From Collinsella sp. (lineage in GTDB: Bacteria > Actinomycetota > Coriobacteriia > Coriobacteriales > Coriobacteriaceae): a stretch of 61,491 nucleotides of DNA. Both the position numbers and the translations under genes were made by a program. Positions 31,938-40,558 of the stretch are shown in pieces (within the stretch, counting starts at the first letter, position 1; each line of letters starts with the position of its first letter). The notes below the pieces were generated by a model. The model worked only from the letters and a program-made list of their open reading frames with translations, was not told the DNA's origin and did no database searches. Where the stretch lies: positions 1 through 61,491 of the forward strand of contig JAHYYL010000010.1 of assembly GCA_019424965.1 (NCBI GenBank), given 5' to 3'.

Positions 31938-32309
31938 ATGGCAACTAAGTCTATTGAAACTGAGGCCACCGAGGTTCGCGCCGTCGCTAAGTACGTGCGT
32001 GTTTCCCCCAGCAAGGCCCGCCTGGTGGTCGATCTGATCCGCCGCAAGCCTGTCGCTCAGGCCTTCGACATCCTCCACTTCTGCGACCGCGCCGTCGCCG
32101 TGGATGTCGAGAAGGTTCTCCGTTCCGCCGTTGCGAACGCCGAGAACAACAACGGTCTGCGTGCCGACAACCTGGTTGTCGCCGCTGCCTATGTTGACGA
32201 GGGTCCGACGCTTAAGCGCATCCGTCCCCGCGCCAAGGGTTCCGCTTCTCGCATTCTGAAGCGTACTTCCCACATCACCGTCGTCGTTGCTCCTCGAAAG
32301 GAGGCGTAA
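31938..32309 (+). CDS. rplV: 50S ribosomal protein L22
   Basis: 123-residue exit-tunnel protein. KYVRVSPSKARLVVDLIR and the beta-hairpin region RIRPRAKGSASRILKR are diagnostic. The tunnel hairpin is unaltered at the usual macrolide positions as far as I can see. ATG at 31938 after TAGGGGGTTAACC. Confidence 0.95.
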   Translation: MATKSIETEATEVRAVAKYVRVSPSKARLVVDLIRRKPVAQAFDILHFCDRAVAVDVEKVLRSAVANAENNNGLRADNLVVAAAYVDEGPTLKRIRPRAKGSASRILKRTSHITVVVAPRKEA

Positions 32310-32315
32310 AGCTGT

Positions 32316-33026
32316 ATGGGTCAGAAAGTCTACCCCACCGGCTTCCGTCTTGGCATCACCGAGAACTGGCGCTCCCGCTGGTTCGCAGAGAAGGATTACG
32401 CTAAGACCCTCGGTAACGATCTCGAGATCCGCAAGTACCTCGAGAAGCGTCTTTCCCGCGCAGCTGTCTCCCGCGTCGAGATCGAGCGCGCAGGCGACAA
32501 GGTGAAGGTCATCATCCTCACCGCTCGCCCCGGCGTTGTCATCGGTAAGAAGGGTGCCGAGATCGATACCCTCCGCACCGAGCTCGAGAAGGTCGCTGGC
32601 GTCTCCAAGGGCCAGCTCTCCGTCGACGTTGTCGAGATCAAGCGCCCCGAGCTCGACGCCAACCTCGTTGCTCAGTCCATCGCTGAGCAGCTCGAGGGCC
32701 GCGTTGCCTTCCGTCGCGCTATGCGCAAGGCTGTCCAGTCCGCCCGCAAGGCCGGCGCCAAGGGCATCCGTATCCAGTGCTCCGGTCGTCTCGGCGGTGC
32801 CGAGATGGGCCGTCGTGAGTGGTACCGTGAGGGTCGCGTGCCTCTGCACACCCTCCGTGCCAAGATCGACTACGGCACGGCTGTCGCCAGCACCACCATG
32901 GGTGCCTGCGGCGTGAAGGTCTGGATCTACCTGGGCGAGAAGCTCCCGGGCCAGCCTGTTCCCAACCCTGCACTCGAGGGCTCTTCCCGTCCTCGTCGTC
33001 GTAACTCCGAGAGGAGGGGTCAGTAG
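32316..33026 (+). CDS. rpsC: 30S ribosomal protein S3
   Basis: 236-residue mRNA-entry protein. GFRLGITENWRSRWFA, the KH domain VIIGKKGAEID-type motif (GVVIGKKGAEIDTLR) and the C-terminal AKIDYGTAVA are present. The stop overlaps the rplP start by one base. ATG at 32316 after AAAGGAGG. Confidence 0.96.
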   Translation: MGQKVYPTGFRLGITENWRSRWFAEKDYAKTLGNDLEIRKYLEKRLSRAAVSRVEIERAGDKVKVIILTARPGVVIGKKGAEIDTLRTELEKVAGVSKGQLSVDVVEIKRPELDANLVAQSIAEQLEGRVAFRRAMRKAVQSARKAGAKGIRIQCSGRLGGAEMGRREWYREGRVPLHTLRAKIDYGTAVASTTMGACGVKVWIYLGEKLPGQPVPNPALEGSSRPRRRNSERRGQ

Positions 33027-33529
33027 TGCTTGCCCCTAAGCGTATTCTTCACCGCAAGGTGCAGCGTGGCTCCATGAAGGGCCAGGCCAAGGGTAATACC
33101 GAGCTGCATTTCGGCGAGTTTGGTATCCAGGCTCTCGAGGCCCATTGGATCACCAACCGTCAGATCGAGGCCGCTCGTATTGCCATGACCCGCTACATGA
33201 AGCGTGGCGGTCGTGTCTACATCACGATCTTCCCCGATAAGCCCATCACCAAGAAGCCTGCCGAGACTCGCATGGGTTCTGGTAAGGGTAACCCCGAGGA
33301 GTGGGTGGCCGTCGTCAAGCCCGGCCGTATCATGTTCGAGGTCAAGGGCGTGCCCGAGGAGGTCGCTCGCGAGGCTCTGCGTCTTGCACAGCACAAGCTT
33401 CCCATCAAGACCAAGATTGTTGCTGCCAAGAACGCTGAGCAGCGCATCGAGAAGGAGATGGCTGAGGAGGCCGCTCTCGAGGCCAAGTGGGCTGCTGAGG
33501 ACGCCGCCGCCGCCAAGGAGGAGAACTAA
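33026..33529 (+). CDS. rplP: 50S ribosomal protein L16, extended C-terminus
   Basis: 167-residue L16; typical proteins have about 138-144. LAPKRILHRKVQRGSMKG and GSGKGNPEEWVAVVKPG are conserved. The extra C-terminal stretch from about residue 140 is an Ala/Glu-rich predicted helix (EAALEAKWAAEDAAAAKEEN). GTG at 33026 overlaps the rpsC stop. The extension probably lies on the ribosome surface. Confidence 0.95.
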   Translation: MLAPKRILHRKVQRGSMKGQAKGNTELHFGEFGIQALEAHWITNRQIEAARIAMTRYMKRGGRVYITIFPDKPITKKPAETRMGSGKGNPEEWVAVVKPGRIMFEVKGVPEEVAREALRLAQHKLPIKTKIVAAKNAEQRIEKEMAEEAALEAKWAAEDAAAAKEEN

Positions 33530-33744
33530 TGAAGCCCGCAGAGATTCGTGAGCTCTCGGACGCTCAGCTCGTTGAGAAGCTGAAGGAAATGCGCGCCGAG
33601 CTCTTTAACCTTCGTTTCCAGATGGCTACCAGCCAGCTGGACAACACCGCTCGCGTCAACACCGTGAAGAAGGACATCGCTCGCGTCCTCACGGAGCAGC
33701 GCGCCCGCGAGATCGCAGCGGAGAAGTCCGCTGTCGCCGAGTAG
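33529..33744 (+). CDS. rpmC: 50S ribosomal protein L29
   Basis: 71-residue tunnel-exit protein. It begins MKPAEIRELSDAQLVEKL and contains ELFNLRFQMATSQLDN, as in the family. ATG at 33529 overlaps the rplP stop by one base, implying coupled translation. Confidence 0.95.
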   Translation: MKPAEIRELSDAQLVEKLKEMRAELFNLRFQMATSQLDNTARVNTVKKDIARVLTEQRAREIAAEKSAVAE

Positions 33745-33760
33745 GACCTAAGGAGAGAAC

Positions 33761-34021
33761 ATGACTGATTCGCGTAACTCGCGTAAGGTCCGTACGGGTG
33801 TCGTTACCTCCGTCTCCGGTGCCAAGACCATTGTTGTCACCATCACCGAGCGTAAGCGTCACCCCAAGTACGGCAAGATGATGACCAGCTCCAAGAAGCT
33901 GCACGCTCACGACGAGGAGTGCACGGCTGGCGTGGGCGACACCGTCCGCGTTATGGAGACCCGTCCTATGTCCAAGATGAAGCGTTGGCGCCTCATCGAG
34001 GTCGTCGAGCGCGCTAAATAA
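33761..34021 (+). CDS. rpsQ: 30S ribosomal protein S17
   Basis: 86-residue primary binding protein of 16S rRNA. RKVRTGVVTSVSGAKTIVV and HDEECTAGVGDTVRVMETRP are typical. ATG at 33761 after AAGGAGAG. A 118-bp gap with a hairpin separates it from rplN. Confidence 0.95.
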   Translation: MTDSRNSRKVRTGVVTSVSGAKTIVVTITERKRHPKYGKMMTSSKKLHAHDEECTAGVGDTVRVMETRPMSKMKRWRLIEVVERAK

Positions 34022-34061
34022 GCAGTCGCTCTTACGACTTGTACGTTTCCGAAGATGTGCG

Positions 34062-34080
34062 TATGCCTGGCTTGCATACC
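34062..34080 (+). other. Hairpin in the rpsQ-rplN gap
   Basis: GTATGC and GCATAC pair around CTGGCTT within the 118-bp interval. There is no T-tract; it could be an RNA-processing or r-protein binding site. Confidence 0.35.
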
Positions 34081-34139
34081 ACGGGCCGCATAAAGGCTGC
34101 GCACCTCTCTTCGGTTCTTAGTTCGGAGGAACATCTACC

Positions 34140-34508
34140 ATGATTCAGATGCAAACCATGCTGAACGTCGCCGACAACTCCGGCGCTCGCAAGATTCGCT
34201 GCATCAAGGTGCTTGGCGGTTCCAAGCGTCGTTATGCAGGCATCGGCGATGTGTTCATCGGTGCTGTCCAGGAGGCTACCCCTGGCGCCAACGTCAAGAA
34301 GAAGGACGTTGTCCGTTGCGTCGTCGTTCGCACCGTTAAGGAGATCCGCCGCAAGGATGGCTCCTACATTCGCTTTGATGAGAACGCCTGCGTTGTCATC
34401 AACAACGATGGTTCGCCCGTCGGCACCCGTATCTTCGGGCCCGTCGCTCGCGAGCTTCGTGACAAGAAGTACATGAAGATCGTCTCGCTCGCTCCCGAGA
34501 CCCTGTAG
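34140..34508 (+). CDS. rplN: 50S ribosomal protein L14
   Basis: 122-residue subunit-interface protein. It starts MIQMQTMLNVADNSGARK and shows GSKRRYAGIGD and FDENACVVIN. ATG at 34140 after GGAGGAACATCTACC. Confidence 0.97.
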   Translation: MIQMQTMLNVADNSGARKIRCIKVLGGSKRRYAGIGDVFIGAVQEATPGANVKKKDVVRCVVVRTVKEIRRKDGSYIRFDENACVVINNDGSPVGTRIFGPVARELRDKKYMKIVSLAPETL

Positions 34509-34521
34509 TTAGGGGAGATAT

Positions 34522-34827
34522 ATGTATATCAAGAAGGGCGATAAGGTCCAGGTTCTCTCTGGTAAGGATCGCGGCAAGCAGGGCGTTGTCCTGCGTGCTC
34601 TCCCCGCCGAGAACAAGGTCGTTGTCGAGGGCGTTTCGGTCGTCAAGAAGGCCGTTAAGCCCAACGCTGCCAACCAGCAGGGCGGCATCGTTTCGCAGGA
34701 GGCTCCCATCGACGCCTCCAACGTCAATCTCGTTTGCCCCGAGTGCGGTAAGGTTACCCGCGTCGGTCACGAGAAGGACGGCAAGAACAAGCTGCGCGTC
34801 TGCAAGAAGTGCGGCCACAAGTTCTAA
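34522..34827 (+). CDS. rplX: 50S ribosomal protein L24
   Basis: 101-residue assembly initiator protein with the KOW motif KGDKVQVLSGKDRGKQGVV. The C-terminus has CPECGKVTR and CKKCGHKF, a zinc-ribbon-like four-Cys pattern present in part of the family. In most bacteria rplE follows at once; here a strong terminator comes next and the spc genes are absent. Confidence 0.95.
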   Translation: MYIKKGDKVQVLSGKDRGKQGVVLRALPAENKVVVEGVSVVKKAVKPNAANQQGGIVSQEAPIDASNVNLVCPECGKVTRVGHEKDGKNKLRVCKKCGHKF

Positions 34828-34854
34828 GCTGCCCTCAACATCAAGTTGCTAGCA

Positions 34855-34887
34855 AAGGCCCGGATGCCACGGCACCCGGGCCTTTTT
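34855..34887 (+). terminator. Terminator after rplX
   Basis: AAGGCCCGG pairs with CCGGGCCTT-like bases across GATGCCACGGCAC, followed by a T run. It ends the rplC-rplX transcript. Confidence 0.82.
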
Positions 34888-35161
34888 CTATCCCTACTCA
34901 TTGCACTCATTGGGGACAGACTTAAATGAGTGCCCTTAATGGGCAAGCATAGATGAGCGGGTGCGCTGTACAAATTGCTTGTGTGCGCGTTTATGCGCGT
35001 TAGATTGCGTTAATTGCACACCCATGCGTATAGATACGCCGTTTTCGGGACAATAATGACCGTTTAGCGGTGAGATACGCAAAAACGCGCACAGAAGCGC
35101 GTGTTTGTGCGAATATAGAGCTGTCAGAAAGCAAGGCGTTCTATGACACAGGAGGCACATA
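34888..35161 (+). promoter_or_regulatory. Intergenic region before the Gfo/Idh/MocA gene
   Basis: No gene seen. It holds a GGGGACAG-loop palindrome (34903-34933), an adjacent hairpin TGCCC-TTAAT-GGGCA (34932-34946) and several GCGCG/CGCGC self-complementary stretches near 34984-35000 and 35083-35100. TATAGA at 35114-35119 is a possible -10. The repeats before the oxidoreductase may include operators for the downstream DeoR regulator. Confidence 0.35.
34903..34933. repeat. GGGGACAG-core palindrome
   Basis: GCACTCAT (34903-34910) pairs with ATGAGTGC (34926-34933) around TGGGGACAGACTTAA. Same core as the palindromes at 25359, 37009 and 37354, with unrelated arms. Confidence 0.6.
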
Positions 35162-36241
35162 ATGGCAGATTCCAAGCAGGCTCCGCTCGACGCCGCGGCA
35201 GCCGCCAAAGCAGCGTTCGCTTCGGTCCAGGACAAGCCGTTCCCCGACGATATTTTTACGGCTCCCGAGCTCCATTGGGCCGTCATCGGTTGCGGCGTTA
35301 TCGCCAACCAGATGGCTCAGTCCCTTGCTCTTGCCGGTCGCAAGCTTGCGGGCGTCGCCAACCGTACGCTGTCCAAGGCTCAGGCTTTTGCCGAGCAGTA
35401 TGGCATCGAGAAGGTCTACGACACGGTTGAGGACCTCTACGCCGATCCTGGCATCGACGCCGTCTACATCACTACCCCGCACAACACTCATATCACCTAT
35501 CTGCGCGCTGCCCTGGCAGCCGGCAAGCACGTGCTCTGCGAGAAGGCCATTACCCTCAATTCCGCTGAACTCGATGAGGCCCGTGCCATTGCCGCCGAGC
35601 ACAACGTGGTCCTTATGGACGCTACCACGGTGCTCCACATGCCCTTGTATCAAGAGCTGCGTCGCCGCATGGATGCCGGCGAGTTCGGCCGCATGAACCT
35701 CGCTCAGCTCAACTTTGGTAGCTACAAGGAGTACGGCGACCTGACCAACCGTTTCTACAATCGCAACCTTGCCGGCGGTGCCATGCTCGATATTGGTGTG
35801 TATGCCCTGTCCGTCATGCGCCTGTTTATGGCGAGCCAGCCCGCCGAGGTCGTGTCTCTAGGCAACACCTGCGAGACTGGCGTCGATGTTGCGGGCGGCA
35901 TCGTCTGCCGCAATGCCGAGCAGCAGCTGGGCGTCGTGAGCCTTACGCTTCACTCCAAGCAGCCCAAGCGCTCGGTCATTAGCTTCGACAAGTGCTATAT
36001 CGAGGTCAACGATTATCCGCGTGCCGATCACGCGACCATCGTGTGGACTGCAGACGGTCACCGTGAGGAGGTCCACGCTGGCACCGAGGCATACGCTCTG
36101 TGCTACGAGATGGCCGACCTGGAGAGGGCCGTTGCCGGCGATGATTCGAAGCGTGAGCTTCTGGGCTATGCTTCTGATGTTATGGAGCTTATGACCAAGC
36201 TTCGCGCCGATTGGGGAGTCGTGTACCCCGAGGAGGAGTAA
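35162..36241 (+). CDS. Gfo/Idh/MocA family oxidoreductase
   Basis: 359-residue NAD(P)-dependent sugar or cyclitol dehydrogenase-like protein. The N-terminal Rossmann motif reads GCGVIANQMAQSLA and the conserved CEKAIT stretch corresponds to the EKP motif, though the Pro is replaced by Ala. GGAMLDIGVYALS marks the C-terminal domain. ATG at 35162 after AGGAGG. The substrate is unknown. A DeoR regulator starts three bases after its stop, suggesting that the pair responds to a sugar phosphate. Confidence 0.85.
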   Translation: MADSKQAPLDAAAAAKAAFASVQDKPFPDDIFTAPELHWAVIGCGVIANQMAQSLALAGRKLAGVANRTLSKAQAFAEQYGIEKVYDTVEDLYADPGIDAVYITTPHNTHITYLRAALAAGKHVLCEKAITLNSAELDEARAIAAEHNVVLMDATTVLHMPLYQELRRRMDAGEFGRMNLAQLNFGSYKEYGDLTNRFYNRNLAGGAMLDIGVYALSVMRLFMASQPAEVVSLGNTCETGVDVAGGIVCRNAEQQLGVVSLTLHSKQPKRSVISFDKCYIEVNDYPRADHATIVWTADGHREEVHAGTEAYALCYEMADLERAVAGDDSKRELLGYASDVMELMTKLRADWGVVYPEEE

Positions 36242-36244
36242 GCG

Positions 36245-36991
36245 ATGCTAGCGGAAGATAGGCTCAACGCGATCGTGTCGATGGTTCAGCAGGCCGGCTC
36301 GGTTACCGTGCCGGAGCTTGCCGAAGCCCTGGGCGTGACGGCGTCTACCATTCGGCGCGACCTGCAGACGCTCGACCGAGCACACCGTATCGCCAAGGTG
36401 CACGGAGGCGCGACAAGTCTGGAGCGCGCGCACGTGACGCGCGACCTAACGCTTAATGAGCGCAGCGACCTCCATAACGACGACAAAGAGCGTATCTGCG
36501 CCCGTGCGGCGGCACTTGTGGAGCCCGAGAGCTTTGTATACATCGACTCGGGTTCGACGACGCTCAGGCTCATCGAGCATCTTCCACACCTTGAAGATGT
36601 CACCTATGTGACCGATTCCGTGCTCCATGCTCAACGCCTTGCTTTGCGCGGCATGCGTACCGTGGTGCTGGGTGGCGAGCTCAAACCCGAGACCGAGGCG
36701 CTCGTTGGCCCCGATGCCTTGGCAACCTTAGACCGCTACAACTTCAACTGTGGCTTTTGGGGCTCTAACGGCATTGCCGCCGAGCAGGGCTTCACGGCGC
36801 CCGATATCGAGGAGGCGCAAGTAAAGCGTATCTCGATGCGCCATACGGCCAAGCGCTTCGTAATCTCGGACGCCAGTAAATTTGGCATGGTGGCGCCCGT
36901 CAAGTTCGCGGACTTTCGTGACGCAACGATTATTACCGCAGGCGAGGTCCCCGCCAAGTACCGGACAATGGACAACGTCGTCACGGTCTAG
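36245..36991 (+). CDS. DeoR family transcriptional regulator
   Basis: 248-residue repressor-type protein. The N-terminal winged helix-turn-helix shows TVPELAEALGVTASTIRRDL followed by KVHGGA. The C-terminal sensor domain has YIDSGSTTLRL and LGGELKPETEALVGP, typical for sugar phosphate binding. It is coupled to the upstream oxidoreductase gene and probably controls it. Effector unknown. Confidence 0.9.
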   Translation: MLAEDRLNAIVSMVQQAGSVTVPELAEALGVTASTIRRDLQTLDRAHRIAKVHGGATSLERAHVTRDLTLNERSDLHNDDKERICARAAALVEPESFVYIDSGSTTLRLIEHLPHLEDVTYVTDSVLHAQRLALRGMRTVVLGGELKPETEALVGPDALATLDRYNFNCGFWGSNGIAAEQGFTAPDIEEAQVKRISMRHTAKRFVISDASKFGMVAPVKFADFRDATIITAGEVPAKYRTMDNVVTV

Positions 36992-37008
36992 CGACGGGAA
37001 GGCCAAAA

Positions 37009-37041
37009 CCACCACAAAGGGGACAGGCACCTTTGTGGTGG
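37009..37041 (+). repeat. 33-bp GGGGACAG palindrome, left border
   Basis: CCACCACAAAGG (37009-37020) pairs with CCTTTGTGGTGG (37030-37041) around GGACAGGCA. Its reverse complement matches 37354-37386 at 31 of 33 bases. It may also serve as the deoR-type gene's transcription end. Confidence 0.75.
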
Positions 37042-37102
37042 GTCAATGGAAAAGCGGCAACGACCATCCCGGGCGCTGCCACTTTTGTTGTCTACCGGTT
37101 TG

Positions 37103-37318
37103 TCTAAGTCTGTAACAACTGGACCGTTAAAAGTGGGCTAGGTGTTACAGATCGAGATACTTACGAACCGCGCCGCCCCTTTGTCTCAATCTGTAACATC
37201 TGGGACTGATTTTGCCGAGTTACTGTTACAGATTGAGATTATTCCCTTGAGGGGATTCGAATGTCTCGATCTGTAACAGATAGACCGGAAAATGGGTTCT
37301 AACTGTTACAGATCGAGA
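37103..37318. repeat. Array of three 55-bp palindromes, about 80-bp period
   Basis: Units at 37103-37157, 37184-37238 and 37264-37318 are each exactly 55 bp. Each starts with a form of TCTCGATCTGTAACA and ends with its reverse complement TGTTACAGATCGAGA, enclosing a 25-bp variable centre (A/G-rich, GGACC or GGACT). Spacers are 26 and 25 bp and are unrelated. The array lies between convergent genes and is bracketed by the 33-bp palindromes at 37009 and 37354. No coding potential. Confidence 0.8.
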
Positions 37319-37353
37319 CGTTTTGGGACCGCGGCTGAGCCATTGCGGCAAAA

Positions 37354-37386
37354 CCACCATAAAGGTGCTTGTCCCCTTTGTGGTGG
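37354..37386 (-). repeat. 33-bp GGGGACAG palindrome, right border
   Basis: CCACCATAAAGG pairs with CCTTTGTGGTGG. It is an inverted copy of the palindrome at 37009 with two changes and ends two bases before the rluA-like stop codon, so it may also terminate that gene. Confidence 0.75.
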
Positions 37387-37387
37387 T

Positions 37388-38047
37388 TTAGGGCTCCCAG
37401 GGGCAGGGGGCTTCGATGTGGATGTGCTCGCCGGTTACGGGATGCGTAAAGGACACGCTGTGGGCATGGAGCATGAGGCCGCAGGGGCGCGGCGTTCCGT
37501 ACAGGTCGTCGCCAACCAGGGGATGATGCTCGCTTGCCAGGTGCACGCGAATCTGATGCTTGCGGCCGGTGAGCAGCTCGACATCAATATACGAGCGCGT
37601 GGGCAGGCCTCGACGGCTCTTAAGACGCTTGAGCACCTTTACGCGTGTTTGAGACGGCTTGCCGCTGGCGCCGACGCGCATCTTTCGACTGTCGTGACGG
37701 TCGCGGGCGATGGGCTTGTCGATGAGCTTTTCGTTCCAGTCGATCTTGCCCTCGGCCAGCGCCAGGTAGTGCTTTTCGAACGCGTGGTCGATGATCATCT
37801 GATCAAAGGCGGGCTGCGTCTGCTTGTCGAGTGAGAACAGCACCACGCCGGTGGTGTCACGGTCCAAGCGGTTGAGCGGCTGCATGTCGGTCGCGGCAAA
37901 GCCGTCGCCCATCGCCAGCAGCAGGTCGCTGGCGTAGTCGGTGAGCGTGCGCTCGCCGGTGCCATCGCCGTGGACGATTATGCCGGCAGGCTTGTCGATG
38001 GCCATGAGCCAGGCGTCGCAGTAGAGGACTTGAGGTTCTTCGTTCAC
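37388..38047 (-). CDS. RluA family pseudouridine synthase
   Basis: 219-residue RNA pseudouridine synthase. The catalytic Asp lies in LNRLDRDTTGVVLF, and GRKHQIRVHLA with HAHSVSF marks the rest of the fold. There is no N-terminal S4 domain, so it resembles the short RluA/TruC type. GTG start at 38047 after GAAAGGC. It follows the U32 gene with a 15-bp gap and is likely co-transcribed with it; both may modify rRNA. The target base cannot be assigned. Confidence 0.88.
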   Translation of the reverse strand: MNEEPQVLYCDAWLMAIDKPAGIIVHGDGTGERTLTDYASDLLLAMGDGFAATDMQPLNRLDRDTTGVVLFSLDKQTQPAFDQMIIDHAFEKHYLALAEGKIDWNEKLIDKPIARDRHDSRKMRVGASGKPSQTRVKVLKRLKSRRGLPTRSYIDVELLTGRKHQIRVHLASEHHPLVGDDLYGTPRPCGLMLHAHSVSFTHPVTGEHIHIEAPCPWEP

Positions 38048-38062
38048 GTGTAAGCCTTTCGG

Positions 38063-40558
38063 TTAGCTAATTCCCACAAACATGCAGCCCGAGGTCGCCC
38101 CGCGTAGGCGGGCGGCGGGCTTGCGACCGGCCTGCGCGGCCTCAACGGCGCGACGGACGCGGGCGACGGCACGGCCCACCTCATCCGTCTCGAGCAGCGT
38201 TCCGTCCACCATGAGACGGCGCACGCCGGCGTCGAGCAGCTGTGGAACCTGCGGTGTGAGGTCGATGGGGTAGGCGTCGTACAGGCGAGAGCGGCCGTGG
38301 ATGTCGGTGCGGACGGGCATGACCTTTCCGTCGATATTCTTGAGCGAGAGCTTACGGGCACGCAGGCGGCAGCTGGCACAATCGTGGATGCAACCGTTGG
38401 CAACCTGCAGAATGCAATGCTCGCTTGTCATGACGCGCGGGCGGCCAAAGACGGTGATGCCCAGAGCCGCGGGCGCGGCGGCGCCGAGCGAGACAATCTC
38501 GTCGAGCGTGATCTCGGGCGAGAGCCAAAACGCGCCGGCTCCGCGTTCGGCGAGTGCCTCCATGCAGGGCGTGTTGTGCACCGGCAGGCAAGAGCGAATC
38601 TCGGCCGTGGCGCCAACCTGGGCGGCCAGGGCAAGCTCAGAGATGTTGCCAATAGCGACCGTGGCGCCAGCAACAACCCATGGGTCAACGCGGACGTGGC
38701 CAACGGCGCGGCAGACCTCATCGAGCACGGGTACGATGCCCTGCTCAAACGTATCGGCGGGGGAGAGCTTGGCCGCATCGAGCGCGTCGGTGGTCATGTA
38801 GATGCGCGTTGCACCCTCCGCCCGCGCTGCCTCGGCGGCCTCGAGCGAGGTGACGGTGGCGCAGATCTGCGGCTCGTCGCGGTAGTGCTCGGGCGCGGGG
38901 CGGGAATCACTGGTGACAATCGCCGGCAGCTCGAGCGTTTTCGCGCGCTCCGCGTACGGCGCCAGAATGGCCTCTTCCAGTGCCTTGCAAGCGGCGGCGC
39001 GCACCTTATGTACGGCGGAGAAACCCATGCCACAGCCCTCATCGAGCGCCACCTCAAAGCTCGCAGCCTCAAAGGGAGAGGAACCCATGCGGCCGACGTG
39101 CTCAACCAGATCGGACGCCTCGACCGCACGGGTCTTGGCGGCTTCGACAATAAAGCCCGTGGCCGTGGCCGTAAGCGAAGGGTCGTCGCAGCAGGTGAGT
39201 GTGACGGCAAACGGCTCGCCCAGGCGCGCCACGACGGATACATCAACAGCTCGGCGGCGCAGCACATCGCGCTTGAGCGCGGCGCTGGCAGCGTCAATAG
39301 CGCGCTGGCTTCGAATCACGCGCACGCGGCAGCCCTCGGGCATGCTACGGGGCACGCGACACTCGATAACATCGCCGGCAGCGGCATCATCGGCGGCGAT
39401 GGTGGTCAGGAACTGGTCGAACTCATCGTCGTGGCGAAGCTCCAGCAGGTCGCCCTTGCCCACGGGCTCAAACAACTCAATGCGGGCGATGGCGGCGCGG
39501 CGACGGCGGTCGTCGGGCTTGAGTCCGCGCACATCGCGGTTGGCCAGGCGGCTGCCGAGCACCGTGCCCACGATCTGGCCGCGGTTGTTGGAGCGCTCGT
39601 AACTCATCATCTCGTCACCCGAGGTGCCGTCTTGGTAGGCGTGCGTAAAGTCACGGTTAAAGCAGCGCTTGAGCTGGCGCTGACGGGCGGCTTCCTCGTC
39701 CTTAGAGGTCGAAACATCGGCCAGCATATCGTCAATCTGATGACGATACACGTCGACGATGGAATACACGTAATCGGGAGCCTTCATGCGGCCCTCGAGC
39801 TTGAGCGATGCGGCGCCGGCGTCATACAGACGGCGAACAAGCTGCGAAGTGTTGGTGTCGCGCGGGCACAGCGCGCGCTCGCGACCGGCAGGGGAGAGCG
39901 AGCGGCCGTTCTCGTCGATCAGCTCGTAAGGCAGGCGACAGGGTTGAGCGCACATGCCGCGGTTGGCCGAGCGGCCCGCCATGGCAAAGCTCGAAAGCAG
40001 ACACAGGCCAGAGTAGCAAAAGCAGATGGCGCCATGGCTAAAGACCTCAAGGTCCACATCGGGCGCGGCATCGTGAATGGCGGCAATCTCGTCGATGGAA
40101 AGCTCGCGCGAGAGGGTCACGCGGTCGGCGCCCTGCTCGCGGCACCAAAGGGTTCCGCGGTCGTCGTGGATGTTTGCCTGGGTCGAGATATGCGTCTCGA
40201 TGCTGGGCATCGTGCGCTTGACCTCAAAGAACAGGCCCCAGTCCTGGATGATGAAGGCGTCGGCGCCCAGCGTGGAGCAGCGATGGATGAGCTGCAGCGC
40301 ATCGCTCATCTCGGATTCCTTGATGACGATGTTGACCGTGACGTAGACGCGCGAGCCGGCCAGATGCGCGGCGCGGCAGGCCTGCTCAAAGGCCTCGTCG
40401 GTAAAGTTGGTGGCCTTGCGGCGGGCGTTGAAGCTGCCCATGCCGCAGTAGATGGCGTCTGCCCCGGCGGCGAGCGCGGCGGCAAAGGGCTCCGGGCCTC
40501 CGGCGGGCGCCAAAAGCTCGGGTCTGCGGTTGGTGGTTCGACTGGCGGTTGCGGTCAT
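38063..40558 (-). CDS. U32 family protein (RlhA-like)
   Basis: 831-residue U32 protein. The signature EVFSHGAICFCYSGLCLLSS is complete near residue 175, and RSANRGMCAQPCRLPYEL supplies the partner cysteines of the iron-sulfur site. A middle domain (about 330-640) is followed by a second barrel-like part with CILQVANGCIHDCASCRLRA. The long form is closest to the E. coli RlhA group, which hydroxylates 23S rRNA C2501, rather than to true peptidases. ATG at 40558 after AAAGGCAGGAT. Co-transcribed with the pseudouridine synthase gene. Confidence 0.83.
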   Translation of the reverse strand: MTATASRTTNRRPELLAPAGGPEPFAAALAAGADAIYCGMGSFNARRKATNFTDEAFEQACRAAHLAGSRVYVTVNIVIKESEMSDALQLIHRCSTLGADAFIIQDWGLFFEVKRTMPSIETHISTQANIHDDRGTLWCREQGADRVTLSRELSIDEIAAIHDAAPDVDLEVFSHGAICFCYSGLCLLSSFAMAGRSANRGMCAQPCRLPYELIDENGRSLSPAGRERALCPRDTNTSQLVRRLYDAGAASLKLEGRMKAPDYVYSIVDVYRHQIDDMLADVSTSKDEEAARQRQLKRCFNRDFTHAYQDGTSGDEMMSYERSNNRGQIVGTVLGSRLANRDVRGLKPDDRRRRAAIARIELFEPVGKGDLLELRHDDEFDQFLTTIAADDAAAGDVIECRVPRSMPEGCRVRVIRSQRAIDAASAALKRDVLRRRAVDVSVVARLGEPFAVTLTCCDDPSLTATATGFIVEAAKTRAVEASDLVEHVGRMGSSPFEAASFEVALDEGCGMGFSAVHKVRAAACKALEEAILAPYAERAKTLELPAIVTSDSRPAPEHYRDEPQICATVTSLEAAEAARAEGATRIYMTTDALDAAKLSPADTFEQGIVPVLDEVCRAVGHVRVDPWVVAGATVAIGNISELALAAQVGATAEIRSCLPVHNTPCMEALAERGAGAFWLSPEITLDEIVSLGAAAPAALGITVFGRPRVMTSEHCILQVANGCIHDCASCRLRARKLSLKNIDGKVMPVRTDIHGRSRLYDAYPIDLTPQVPQLLDAGVRRLMVDGTLLETDEVGRAVARVRRAVEAAQAGRKPAARLRGATSGCMFVGIS

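Noticed and set aside
34932..34946. Hairpin TGCCC-TTAAT-GGGCA as a fourth copy of the core element
   Set aside because: It shares the TTAAT loop, but the TTCCGCA and AGGACTGTAGAGC parts and the outer arms are absent.
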